Notes: generated by a model not told the origin, from the sequence alone. A stretch of DNA of 35,511 nt from Candidatus Azambacteria bacterium GW2011_GWA2_42_9 (GCA_000994805.1 LCEQ01000006.1:1-35511); one strand, 5' to 3'; shown: positions 14,578 through 21,906, numbered from the stretch's first letter. Program-made: numbers and translations.

Positions 14578-15789
14578 TTAAAAACGCCTGTAATGGCGGC
14601 GGTGGCCAGCGGGAACCGCCGGTTTGGGCGCGATAATTGCCGGTTTTTTGGGAGCGTTTAAAGGCATTCTGGCGGGAGGCATTTGCGGCAACGCGGACAA
14701 AGGCAGTGTCGCGCGGATAAGGCGTTCAATGCTCCGCACGTCGTTTTTTTGGTCCGGAGTGGCAAAAGAAATGGCGTGGCCGATGCCGCCTATCCTTCCG
14801 GTCCGTCCGATACGATGAACGTAATTTTCCGGGTGTTGAGGGAGGTCATAGTTTAAAACAAGTTCAATCCCTTTCACATCTATGCCACGGGCGGCGATGT
14901 CGGTCGCGACGAGAATTCTGTATTTGCCGTTTCTGAATCCGTCCAGCGCTTCCCGGCGCTGGTTTAATGACTTGTTGGAATGAATCTCGGCCACGATATG
15001 GCCAAGTGTCCGGATGCCTTGCGTAATTTTTCTGGCGCCGTGCTTAGTCCGCGCGAATATCAGTATGGACCCGCGGTATTCGCCAAGAATTTTTTGGAGA
15101 AGCCGCGGTTTATCCTGTTTCTCCAAGAAAAAAAGCTCTTGAGTAACTTTGGCGGCCGGAGTGCCCGACGGGGCGACTTCAATGCGGACGGGAAGCTTCA
15201 TATATGTCTTCGCTATGTCAAAAATATCTTGAGGCATTGTCGCCGAGAAAAGAAGGGTTTGCCGATTGCGAGGCAGCGCCTGTAATATTCGTTTGAGTTG
15301 CGGCGCGAAACCCATGTCCAGCATGTGATCCGCCTCGTCCAATACCAAAACAGCGACTGCTCCAAGCGAAACGGTTTTCTGTTCCAGGTGGTCAATAATC
15401 CGTCCCGGAGTGCCGATTATGATTTGCGGACTTCCTCTAAGCGCCTGTACCTGGCGATTAATGGATTCGCCGCCGATTAAAACAGCCGTTCTCACACCGA
15501 GAGACGATCCGACTTTGCGAAAAACCTCATTAACTTGGAGCGCGAGCTCTCGCGTTGGCAACACGATAAGCCCCTTATTGCCGCGCAGCGCCGCCTGAAT
15601 CATCGGCACGGCGAAAGCCAGTGTTTTTCCCGTTCCTGTCTGGGCAATGCCTATCATGTCCTTGCCCTCTATTGCCAGAGGGATAGATTTTTCCTGAATA
15701 GGGGTAGGAATTTTGAAGTTTAATCTGTGGAGTATCTCCAATATATTGGGCGCGATACCGAGATTGTAGAAATCAGAAGATTGGTTCAT
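14578..15789 (-). CDS. DEAD-box ATP-dependent RNA helicase (RhlE/DeaD-like)
   Basis: The 403-aa protein carries the Q motif (PTPIQEKSI), motif I AQTGTGKT, motif Ia (PTRELALQ), motif II DEAD, motif III SAT, motif V (TDIAARGID) and motif VI (HRIGRTGRIG), in both RecA lobes. A short basic, proline-rich tail ends in GHRRHYRRF. It unwinds short RNA duplexes in ribosome assembly or RNA turnover. The length and tail are closest to RhlE. No SD precedes ATG 15789. It is convergent with the SGNH pseudogene. Confidence 0.93.
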   Translation of the reverse strand: MNQSSDFYNLGIAPNILEILHRLNFKIPTPIQEKSIPLAIEGKDMIGIAQTGTGKTLAFAVPMIQAALRGNKGLIVLPTRELALQVNEVFRKVGSSLGVRTAVLIGGESINRQVQALRGSPQIIIGTPGRIIDHLEQKTVSLGAVAVLVLDEADHMLDMGFAPQLKRILQALPRNRQTLLFSATMPQDIFDIAKTYMKLPVRIEVAPSGTPAAKVTQELFFLEKQDKPRLLQKILGEYRGSILIFARTKHGARKITQGIRTLGHIVAEIHSNKSLNQRREALDGFRNGKYRILVATDIAARGIDVKGIELVLNYDLPQHPENYVHRIGRTGRIGGIGHAISFATPDQKNDVRSIERLIRATLPLSALPQMPPARMPLNAPKKPAIIAPKPAVPAGHRRHYRRF

Positions 15790-15854
15790 TTTCAGTATTA
15801 TGGCATAAAATCACGAGAAACACAACCATTGCTTTATTTCATCGCTGGCAAAAT

Positions 15855-15873
15855 CGCCTCAATTTGATATACT
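15855..15873 (+). promoter_or_regulatory. Promoter-like element, near-copy of 12447-12465
   Basis: This 19-nt stretch ends in TATACT (15868-15873) and matches the copy at 12447-12465 except one base. It lies 32 nt before the TPR-like gene. A second -10-like TAAAAT (15893-15898) lies just 7 nt before that ATG, so either could be the active promoter. Confidence 0.4.
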
Positions 15874-15905
15874 AAATAAAGATAACCCTTGGTAAAATAT
15901 AAATT

Positions 15906-16241
15906 ATGGAAGAAGTACCGTCGGTTGAAAAACAAGAAAACGCGGAGCAGCGCCTCGCCCGCTTACTCAAGGAAAAGGGTGCGGAAGATCCTGAAGCCAG
16001 AGATCTTTTAGACGCGTGGACGCGTGAACAAGAAGAGCGCGTTGAGGAAGGGAGCGACCCTGCCGCGAAAATCGAATTCAACCTCAAACGGGCGAGGTTG
16101 TATTTTGAGGCCGGCTATGTAGAGGAGGCGCTTGAAAACTTTGAAGCCGCCAGAATGCAGGCATGGAATGAAAACAGACAAGAACTTTATGAGGCAATCA
16201 TGGCCGAAATGGATACGCTGGAAAGCGGCTTAGAAAAATAA
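15906..16241 (+). CDS. TPR-like acidic helical protein, 111 aa
   Basis: Residues about 55-110 fit one to two tetratricopeptide units (Ala and aromatic spacing around KRARLYFEAGYVEEALENF). The N-terminal half is very acidic and helical. It has no signal peptide and is probably cytoplasmic. TPRs mediate protein-protein contacts; the partner is unknown. A TAAAAT hexamer 7 nt before the ATG and no SD suggest a leaderless mRNA. The DHFR/RibD-like gene begins 16 nt downstream. Confidence 0.7.
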   Translation: MEEVPSVEKQENAEQRLARLLKEKGAEDPEARDLLDAWTREQEERVEEGSDPAAKIEFNLKRARLYFEAGYVEEALENFEAARMQAWNENRQELYEAIMAEMDTLESGLEK

Positions 16242-16257
16242 TACCTCAATTAAACAC

Positions 16258-16779
16258 ATGAAAACAATTCTTTACATGGGCATATCGGCTAACGGATATA
16301 TTGCCAAGACGGATGGCAATTCGGAATGGACTTCGGAAGAAGATTTGAAAGGCTTTTATGAACAAAGCAAAAAGGCCGGAAATATAATCATGGGCAAGAA
16401 CACCTATCTCGCAGCTTTGCAATACGGTTATTTCCCGTTTCCAGATTCATTGAATGTTGTAGTTTCTCACAAACAAATAGAAAATAAGTGGGGAGATAAT
16501 GTGATAATAATGGATAAGCCGCCGAAAGAAATTTTGGCGATGCTTGAGCAGAAAGGATTTACTGCGGCATTTTTAGCCGGCGGAGGGCAGTTAAACGCTT
16601 CTTTTGTTAAAGAAGGATTGATAGACGAAATATATTTGGATATTGAGCCGCTGATTTTGGGGCAAGGCATTAAAATCTTTGCTGATGCGGATTTTGAATT
16701 TTGGATGGAATTAATCGATTTTAAAAAATTAAATATCAATACCATCCAGCTACATTATAAAGTTATTAAAAACCAATAA
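16258..16779 (+). CDS. Dihydrofolate reductase / RibD C-terminal-like protein
   Basis: The 173-aa protein starts ILYMGISANGYIA, the usual first strand and loop of the RibD_C/DHFR fold. It has the MGKNTYLAAL block (NADPH side) and a Gly-rich LAGGGQLNASF motif before the last helices, then DEIYLDIEPLILGQG. These single-domain relatives reduce pteridine or pyrimidine substrates with NADPH; the true substrate is unknown and folA-type activity is not certain. It is followed 3 nt later by a membrane protein gene and probably co-transcribed with GH18 and patatin genes. Confidence 0.85.
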   Translation: MKTILYMGISANGYIAKTDGNSEWTSEEDLKGFYEQSKKAGNIIMGKNTYLAALQYGYFPFPDSLNVVVSHKQIENKWGDNVIIMDKPPKEILAMLEQKGFTAAFLAGGGQLNASFVKEGLIDEIYLDIEPLILGQGIKIFADADFEFWMELIDFKKLNINTIQLHYKVIKNQ

Positions 16780-16782
16780 AAT

Positions 16783-17127
16783 ATGAAAAATATAATAATT
16801 AAAAATGCTCTAGTTAACGCGTTGTTGACAGCGCTATATATCGTAATAATAGCTTCGTTTATGTTTTATGGGCAAAAATTTTTCGGAGGACCTAATCAGG
16901 CCGATATCGTACTTATGCCAATTATTATGCTTTCACTTCTAGTATTTTCTACGGCTGTTGTAGGTTCGCTAATATTCGGCCGGCCTATTATGTGGTATTT
17001 AGACGGCCAAAAGAAGGAGGCAATTTCACTATTAGTTTACACATTAGGAATTTTCCTGATTATCACAATTTTGGCGCTTGTTGCTTTATTTATATATCTT
17101 CGCCTAGCTGTTATAATGGGGGCATGA
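16783..17127 (+). CDS. Three-helix membrane protein of unknown function, 114 aa
   Basis: Hydrophobic segments are at about residues 10-30, 43-65 and 80-112, with a short basic loop (DGQKKEA) before the last. No motif recognised. It starts 3 nt after the DHFR-like gene, and its stop overlaps the ATG of the GH18 gene by 4 nt (ATGA), a sign of translational coupling. Confidence 0.7.
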   Translation: MKNIIIKNALVNALLTALYIVIIASFMFYGQKFFGGPNQADIVLMPIIMLSLLVFSTAVVGSLIFGRPIMWYLDGQKKEAISLLVYTLGIFLIITILALVALFIYLRLAVIMGA

Positions 17128-18143
17128 AGCCAACCATAATAACGGTTGCGATTCTGGCAATTGTTTTTCCATTTTTTAGTGCAAGCGCGGCGGACAATAC
17201 ATCTTATGACTATTTACGCGTTTTTTATTACAGAGAAGGCAAACTCGCTCGCGAATCGCTTTTCAGTTATTACAAATCAATAGATATTTTAGCGCCTCAG
17301 TCGTACTCCTTAAACGGCGATGGCAAACTTACCGGAAGCGTCAAGCCGGATATACTAGCATTTGTCGGGGCAAATAAAATAAAAATGATGCCGCTTGTAA
17401 CAAACGGCAATTTCGATAAATCCTATCAAACGCTTCTTAATGATTCCGCCAAACAAGAGGCAGCTATAAACGCCTTAATCGCCGAAGCGGCCAAAAACGG
17501 CTATTGGGGCTGGCAGATAGATTTTGAACAAATGGAATTTGCCTGGCGGGACAGATTTTCCGCTTTCGTTAAAAAAACGGCTGAATCTTTCAAGAAAAAT
17601 AATCTGGTGCTAAGCGTCGCCGTAATCGCCCAGGTTTCCGACAAGCCGGACGATTACCCGAACGACCTTTGGCGCAAAACTATCGGCGTTTACGATTATG
17701 CCGCTTTAGGCGCCGGCGCCGATTTTATAAGCGTTATGTCTTACGACGATCCGGGGTCCATCGGCCCGGTAGTCCAATACTCCTGGCTAAAACGCGTGCT
17801 TGAATACAGCTTAAAATACATACCAAATGAAAAGCTCTCAATGGGTATTCCTCTTTATTACTGGCAGTGGAACAGTACAACCGGCGCTCGCGTCGGAGCC
17901 GGCGGAAGAAAGGGGATTTATAATGTTTTCGCGAAACACAAGGTTTCCGTAAGCTACGACAAAAAAATGGAAGCGGCGTTTCTGACTTACTATAACCGCT
18001 CCAAGCCGTATATAATCTGGTACGAAAATGCCAAGAGCTTGGCAAAAAAGATAGAGCTGATGAAACAATACGAGCTCCACGGCTTTTCCGCCTGGGCGCT
18101 GGGCTTGGAGCTTCCCAGCATTTTCAACGTGATTAAAAAATAA
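17124..18143 (+). CDS. Secreted glycoside hydrolase family 18 protein (YaaH/chitinase-like)
   Basis: I use the ATG at 17124 (ATGA overlap with the previous gene) because it gives a good signal peptide (1-23, ending SASA-A); an upstream in-frame start would bury that peptide. The TIM-barrel has the GH18 catalytic strand WGWQIDFEQ with Asp133 and the acid Glu135, preceded by MMPLVTNG and followed by ISVMSYDD and MGIPLYYWQW. Length 339 aa. The family cuts beta-1,4 GlcNAc linkages in chitin or peptidoglycan. Without LysM repeats, a role in remodelling its own wall or attacking a host's glycan are both open. Confidence 0.88.
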   Translation: MKPTIITVAILAIVFPFFSASAADNTSYDYLRVFYYREGKLARESLFSYYKSIDILAPQSYSLNGDGKLTGSVKPDILAFVGANKIKMMPLVTNGNFDKSYQTLLNDSAKQEAAINALIAEAAKNGYWGWQIDFEQMEFAWRDRFSAFVKKTAESFKKNNLVLSVAVIAQVSDKPDDYPNDLWRKTIGVYDYAALGAGADFISVMSYDDPGSIGPVVQYSWLKRVLEYSLKYIPNEKLSMGIPLYYWQWNSTTGARVGAGGRKGIYNVFAKHKVSVSYDKKMEAAFLTYYNRSKPYIIWYENAKSLAKKIELMKQYELHGFSAWALGLELPSIFNVIKK

Positions 18144-18193
18144 CCGGATTTTTGGTTGTCGTGGGAGTAAATTTGAGATAAAATTAAAACAAT

Positions 18194-18928
18194 ATGGCTG
18201 TAAAGAAAAAAATTGGGCTGGCGCTGGGGGGCGGGGGAGCGAAAGGACTTGCCCACATAGGAGTTATAAAAGCGCTTCTGGCCGCCGGGATTGACATTGA
18301 TTATATCGCCGGAACCAGCATGGGAGCTTTGGTAGGCGGGTACTATGCCGCGACTAAAGATATAAAAGCGCTGGAAAATATGGCCTATTCACTTAAAAGA
18401 AGCGATGTTTTCCCTATAACCGAAATACTGAAACGAAAAGATGGAGCACTTTTCCGGGGACAATCGGTGGTTAATATTCTTAAAAAAGAATTTGGTGATA
18501 TTAAAATAGAGAACTGTAAAATTCCTTTCGCCGCTATAGCAACCAATGCTAAAAACGGCGATGAAGCGCGTTTAGATAAAGATAGTTTAATTAATGCCGT
18601 CAAAGCCAGTATTGCCATTCCGGGAGTTTTTTCACCGGTGGAAATTGATGGAAAAATTTTAATGGATGGGGGGCTGGTAAATCCGGTACCGGCCGATGTC
18701 GCACGCCAGATGGGCGCCGAATATGTGATTGCCGTTGATGTTTCAAGTAAATGGTTCATGGCGCCGGAGAAATTGGCAAACACCAGTGATATTTATTCGG
18801 TAATGTCAAGCGCCTTGTCCATAATTGAATATCAAGTGGCAAAAATACCTTTAAAAAGCGCTGATATTGTTTTGCGGCCTCCGGTTTTAAATTATGATTG
18901 GTTGGATTTTAGTAAGGCCAAAGAATAA
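18194..18928 (+). CDS. Patatin-like phospholipase (RssA/NTE type)
   Basis: At 244 aa it contains the oxyanion loop GGGGAKG (12-18), the nucleophile elbow GTSMG with Ser42, and the DGG motif with Asp158, i.e. a complete Ser-Asp dyad. The family hydrolyses acyl chains from lipids. No signal peptide is present, so it is probably cytoplasmic or peripheral. A TAAAAT hexamer 9 nt before the ATG suggests its own leaderless transcript, 50 nt after the GH18 gene. The gene ends near a strong GC-rich hairpin. Confidence 0.92.
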   Translation: MAVKKKIGLALGGGGAKGLAHIGVIKALLAAGIDIDYIAGTSMGALVGGYYAATKDIKALENMAYSLKRSDVFPITEILKRKDGALFRGQSVVNILKKEFGDIKIENCKIPFAAIATNAKNGDEARLDKDSLINAVKASIAIPGVFSPVEIDGKILMDGGLVNPVPADVARQMGAEYVIAVDVSSKWFMAPEKLANTSDIYSVMSSALSIIEYQVAKIPLKSADIVLRPPVLNYDWLDFSKAKE

Positions 18929-18948
18929 ACCGGATTAAAAAAGTGAAT

Positions 18949-18978
18949 CCCCGGGGCGCGCTGCTGCGCGCCCCGGGG
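18949..18978. terminator. 13-bp perfect GC hairpin between convergent genes
   Basis: Arms 18949-18961 (CCCCGGGGCGCGC) and 18966-18978 pair perfectly around TGCT. A-rich sequence to the left gives ACTTTTTT on the minus strand and TGTTTGTT follows on the plus strand, so it may end both the patatin and the Cys/His gene transcripts. The pure G/C arms are extreme for this genome. Confidence 0.75.
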
Positions 18979-18992
18979 TGTTTGTTCCCGAA

Positions 18993-19343
18993 CTACTCTG
19001 AGTCGAGAACGATGATCATTCTCGTTTTCTTTCGAGTTATCCGTGATTTTTCCGTAAGAGGAGCCAAGATCACCTTGGTAGCTGGCGTGTGAGCACTGTG
19101 AGTATTCCGACTTAACGCCAATTGCCTGGCTTCAACAATTGTTTCCGGCCAGTTTTTATGGCCGTGACCCTCTGGGCATCTGTACCAATTCATTACTGGA
19201 ATTCGATTAGTAAATTTTGGCCTAAGACTGCGGTATGTGGCTCCCAAATGCCGAAGTGGGCACAATACATCGGGACCACTAATTTGTACCAGTTCTAGCT
19301 TTTCTACACTTAAACCCGACAGATCGCATAAATCGAAAGTCAT
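18993..19343 (-). CDS. Small Cys/His-containing protein of unknown function, 116 aa
   Basis: The start at 19343 is set by a strong SD (AAGGAGG about 8 nt upstream); a longer frame from 19382 would place the SD inside the gene. The protein holds two possible metal-binding pairs, Cys28-x3-His32 and Cys56-x3-His60-x-His62, a zinc-ribbon-like pattern, and a basic C-terminal half. It has a perfect consensus promoter (19422-19450), a hairpin at the predicted 5' end of the mRNA, and a GC hairpin at its end. No family recognised. It is convergent with the patatin gene and divergent from the superoxide dismutase gene. Confidence 0.75.
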   Translation of the reverse strand: MTFDLCDLSGLSVEKLELVQISGPDVLCPLRHLGATYRSLRPKFTNRIPVMNWYRCPEGHGHKNWPETIVEARQLALSRNTHSAHTPATKVILAPLTEKSRITRKKTRMIIVLDSE

Positions 19344-19379
19344 GATCAATTCCTCCTTATGGAGAAAATTGATGGCATG

Positions 19380-19414
19380 CATACTAAAATTCAGCGCAAT
19401 GCTGATTTAGTATG
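19380..19414 (-). promoter_or_regulatory. Stem-loop at the predicted 5' end of the Cys/His gene mRNA
   Basis: CATACTAAA plus TCAGC on one side mirror GCTGA plus TTTAGTATG on the other, with a 2-nt bulge and a short GCAAT-type loop. It starts at or within 1-2 nt of the predicted +1, so it could be an RNA-stabilising 5' hairpin or an operator covering the start site. Confidence 0.55.
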
Positions 19415-19421
19415 TGATTAT

Positions 19422-19450
19422 ATTATATTACAATAAATCAGTTCTGTCAA
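19422..19450 (-). promoter_or_regulatory. Perfect consensus sigma70 promoter
   Basis: On the minus strand TTGACA (19450-19445), exactly 17 nt, TATAAT (19427-19422). It drives the 116-aa Cys/His gene; predicted start about 19415. Confidence 0.85.
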
Positions 19451-19561
19451 ATGTATGCATTCAACCGATCGGTTTAATACGTGCATTTTAATCAAAAAAA
19501 TTTTATTTTCATTAAAACTATTATATAATAAAATTAAGTTAAAATTAAATTTAATAAACTT

Positions 19562-20143
19562 ATGAAGTACGAACTGCCCAAATTGGAATACGGCTACGAC
19601 TCGCTTGAGCCGTATATTGACGCCAAGACAATGGAAATCCACCACACTAAGCATCATCAGGGTTATATTGATAAACTTGATGCCGTTTTGGAAAAATATC
19701 CCACAATAGCGGACAAGAGATTAGGGGATTTAATAAAAGAATTACCGACTCTCGCGATAGATGAGACCGACAAAACGGTTTTAAAAAACAACGGCGGTGG
19801 CCATTTGAACCATTCTCTATTTTGGCAGATTATGAGCCCGCAAAAGAATATTGACACAACTCTTGCTGAAGAAATAACAAAAACTTTCAACTCAACTGAT
19901 GAATTTAAAAAGCTTTTTAGCGACACCACAACAAAACATTTCGGAAGTGGCTGGGCGTGGTTGGTAAGAGATGAAGGCGGCGCATTAAAAGTTTACTCAT
20001 TGCCTAACCAAGATTCGCCCTTGGCTTTGGGTCACACTCCGATTTTCGGCTTGGACATTTGGGAACACGCCTATTATCTCAAATACCAGAACCGCCGCGC
20101 CGAATACGTTGATAACTGGTGGAACGTTTTGAAATTATTGTGA
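19562..20143 (+). CDS. Superoxide dismutase, Fe/Mn type
   Basis: The 193-aa protein has all four metal ligands: His27 (MEIHH), His84 (HLNHSLFW), and Asp165 and His169 (LDIWEHAYYL). It has the normal family length and no signal peptide, so it is cytoplasmic. It converts superoxide to oxygen and peroxide. The Fe or Mn preference cannot be read with confidence. It suggests contact with oxygen, for example with an aerobic host. It lies downstream of an AT-rich intergenic region (19451-19561) with TATAAT-like sequences. Confidence 0.95.
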   Translation: MKYELPKLEYGYDSLEPYIDAKTMEIHHTKHHQGYIDKLDAVLEKYPTIADKRLGDLIKELPTLAIDETDKTVLKNNGGGHLNHSLFWQIMSPQKNIDTTLAEEITKTFNSTDEFKKLFSDTTTKHFGSGWAWLVRDEGGALKVYSLPNQDSPLALGHTPIFGLDIWEHAYYLKYQNRRAEYVDNWWNVLKLL

Positions 20144-20150
20144 GGGGTTG

Positions 20151-20170
20151 ACCCCGCCCTTGAGATTTCT
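20151..20170 (+). repeat. Left 20-bp inverted repeat flanking the GIY-YIG gene
   Basis: This stretch is the exact reverse complement of 20432-20451. It starts 8 nt after the superoxide dismutase stop and ends 15 nt before the GIY-YIG start. Confidence 0.9.
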
Positions 20171-20184
20171 ATAAAGTAATAAGT

Positions 20185-20454
20185 ATGTTTTATATGTATG
20201 TGCTCTTATTAGATAATGATCAGCTTTACATTGGTTTTACTAATGATCTTAAAAAACGTATTAAATTGCATAAAGAAGGGAAAGTATTCACAACTAAGAA
20301 ATTTCTTCCGGTAAAACTTGTATATTATGAGTGTTATCTTGATAAAGAAGATGCTGAACAAAGAGAATTTATGATAAAAAGATTCGGTAGTACTTACTCC
20401 CATCTAAAAAAGAGAATTACCAACAGTATAAAGAAATCTCAAGGGCGGGGTTGA
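20185..20454 (+). CDS. Small GIY-YIG nuclease-domain protein
   Basis: The 89-aa single-domain protein begins with YMYVL then LYIGFTNDLKKRIKLHKEG, the GIY-YIG core with the catalytic Arg (LKKRI). A later EEAxxRE-like segment (EDAEQREFMIKRF) carries the Glu. An ATG at 20194 is also possible. Such UPF0213/YhbQ-like proteins are presumed nucleases with unknown targets; larger relatives are homing endonucleases. The gene is bracketed by a perfect 20-bp inverted repeat, and its stop codon overlaps the TTGACA of the next promoter. The arrangement suggests a small mobile cassette, though no transposase is present. Confidence 0.85.
   Translation: MFYMYVLLLDNDQLYIGFTNDLKKRIKLHKEGKVFTTKKFLPVKLVYYECYLDKEDAEQREFMIKRFGSTYSHLKKRITNSIKKSQGRG
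20432..20451 (-). repeat. Right 20-bp inverted repeat flanking the GIY-YIG gene
   Basis: This is the exact reverse complement of 20151-20170. It lies within the last codons of the GIY-YIG gene, and its last base is the first base of the TTGACA box at 20451-20456. Confidence 0.9.
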
Positions 20455-20478
20455 CAGATTCTGTAGATTTGATATACT
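20451..20478 (+). promoter_or_regulatory. Consensus promoter reading into a gene-free structured region
   Basis: TTGACA (20451-20456), a 16-nt spacer, TATACT (20473-20478) with TG one base upstream (extended -10). Predicted start is near 20485. No convincing protein gene lies downstream before fmt, which faces the other way. Confidence 0.8.
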
Positions 20479-20484
20479 CAAGGT

Positions 20485-20940
20485 AGGTTGGGTAGCGGGC
20501 TAGTAGTAGCCCGTGATTACAGCCCAATCCTGCGACTGACCAACGATGGTCAGTCGCAGGATTGACGGTTCTTTTCTTCTCAACAAAGCCAAAAAATCGG
20601 CGCGGCAGTCTTTGCCAAACACCATCAGACTGTCCGAATCTGCCAGAGACTAAACCCCTGCGGTTTGCTTCTGCCGCGCCAAACAAAAATACCGCCTTGC
20701 GCCTGATCATCAGCGGTCAGGGGCAAGGCGGGACGCCTTCCATGGGAGACGGATGGCTCTTACCGTGGCAAGGCCAGACGGCACAGGCCCACCACCCTCT
20801 ATCCAAGTCCAAGCCATCCTGGATAGAGGCGCACTTTTCCTAACGAATCCCGGCCGCATCTACCAAGCCGCGGCTCGGGTGGCCGCCCAAACCCGTCAAA
20901 AGCGGGCCGTGGGCATGGCAGTCACCAAACGGGAGAGCGG
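20485..20940 (+). ncRNA. Candidate structured non-coding RNA, about 450 nt
   Basis: The stretch is GC-rich compared with its surroundings and full of strong pairings: 20495-20501/20508-20514; 20525-20542/20547-20564 (18 bp, no mismatch, ACGA loop); 20599-20608/20671-20680 (10 bp); 20692-20700/20723-20731 (9 bp) enclosing 20702-20706/20717-20721; 20796-20805/20820-20829 (10 bp); and nested 20885-20888/20911-20914 with 20892-20895/20903-20906. A consensus promoter precedes it. GGTTGGG (20486-20492) can pair with 20523-20529, competing with the 18-bp stem. ORFs in this stretch lack start signals and contradict one another in frame. I see no tmRNA, RNase P, SRP or 6S signature. The 3' end is uncertain. 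Confidence 0.6.
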
Positions 20941-20949
20941 GAATTTCTT

Positions 20950-21906
20950 TCATTCCAAAACACTCCCAATAAAATCTTTATGGCCGTTTAAAAATTCTTG
21001 CGCTGATAAAATCTTCCCGCCTTCAAGCTGTAATTTTTTTATTATTAAAACACCAGCTCCGCATTTCACTCCCAACAATACCCCAATATTTTCAAGTATG
21101 TTGGGGTGTTGTAATGTAAAGATTTCGCCGATTTGGTGATTATTTTTATCTTCTGAGATATTGGCTTCTATAATTTTAAGAATTTTATTTTTGATATTAG
21201 CGTAAGCGCCCGGCCATGGATAATACGCCCGAACCATTCTTTCAATTTCTTCCGCCGATTTTTGCCAATCAATTTTTCCGTCTTCTTTTTTTATTATTTT
21301 CGTATAAGTCGCTTTATTGTATTCTTGGGGAACCGGTTTTATTTTCCCCGAGATATAATCGGGAATTGTTTTTATCAAAAGTTCCGCCCCCAATTCAGCA
21401 ATTTTTTTAGAAAGTGTTTCATAAGTATCGCCATTAGCTATAAGCAATTTGCTATAAGCAATCACTGCTCCGTGATCCATTTCTTCATCAACTTCCATAA
21501 TCGTCACGCCCGTTTCTTTATCGCCGTTTAAAATGGCCGTTTGGATGGGCGAAGCACCGCGGTAATAAGGAAGAAGTGAGCCGTGGACATTTATAAAACC
21601 ATAAACCGGTATGTCTAAAATTTCTTTTGGTAAAATTTTTCCATAAGCGGCGATAATTGCCAGATCCGATTTTAAATTTTTAAATTGTTCTAAAAATTCC
21701 AAATTATCGCGCAATTTTTTAGGCTGGAAAACCGGAATGTCGTGTTTTTCCGCCAGCACTTTTGCTGGCGGGGGAGTGAAAATCTGTTTTCTGCCAACCG
21801 GCTCGTCGGGATTTGTGACAACCGCTGCCGGCGTATAGCCAACATCTATCAATTTTCCCAAAACTATCGCCGCGAATTCCGGCGTCCCGAAAAAAACGTA
21901 TTTCAT
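20950..21906 (-). CDS. fmt: Methionyl-tRNA formyltransferase
   Basis: The 318-aa protein has the FFGTPEFA start, the hydrolase/formyl-transfer motif INVHGSLLPYYRGASP, and the DHGAVI block. The C-terminal OB-like domain follows after PQEYNKATYT. It formylates the initiator Met-tRNA using 10-formyl-THF. The ATG at 21906 overlaps the def stop by 4 nt, the common def-fmt pairing. Its 3' end converges on the candidate ncRNA at 20485-20940. Confidence 0.96.
   Translation of the reverse strand: MKYVFFGTPEFAAIVLGKLIDVGYTPAAVVTNPDEPVGRKQIFTPPPAKVLAEKHDIPVFQPKKLRDNLEFLEQFKNLKSDLAIIAAYGKILPKEILDIPVYGFINVHGSLLPYYRGASPIQTAILNGDKETGVTIMEVDEEMDHGAVIAYSKLLIANGDTYETLSKKIAELGAELLIKTIPDYISGKIKPVPQEYNKATYTKIIKKEDGKIDWQKSAEEIERMVRAYYPWPGAYANIKNKILKIIEANISEDKNNHQIGEIFTLQHPNILENIGVLLGVKCGAGVLIIKKLQLEGGKILSAQEFLNGHKDFIGSVLE

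Noticed and set aside
16992-17123. Upstream extension of the GH18 protein
   Set aside because: It overlaps the preceding membrane protein gene and would bury the signal peptide; ATG 17124 with ATGA overlap is better.
19344-19382. Longer start at 19382 for the Cys/His protein
   Set aside because: The strong AAGGAGG lies between 19382 and 19343, so translation should begin at 19343.
20485-20940. tmRNA, RNase P RNA, SRP or 6S RNA
   Set aside because: No tRNA-like ends or T-loop, no P4-type GAGGAAAGTCC block, no SRP GNAR apical loop, and length does not fit 6S. A covariance search is still needed.
20562-21139. Overlapping open frames (20562-20843 and 20753-21139, plus 20417-20710 on the minus strand) as protein genes
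   Set aside because: They contradict one another in frame, have no SD or nearby -10 for their starts, and one runs antisense into fmt. GC richness alone keeps frames open; perfect stems explain the sequence better.
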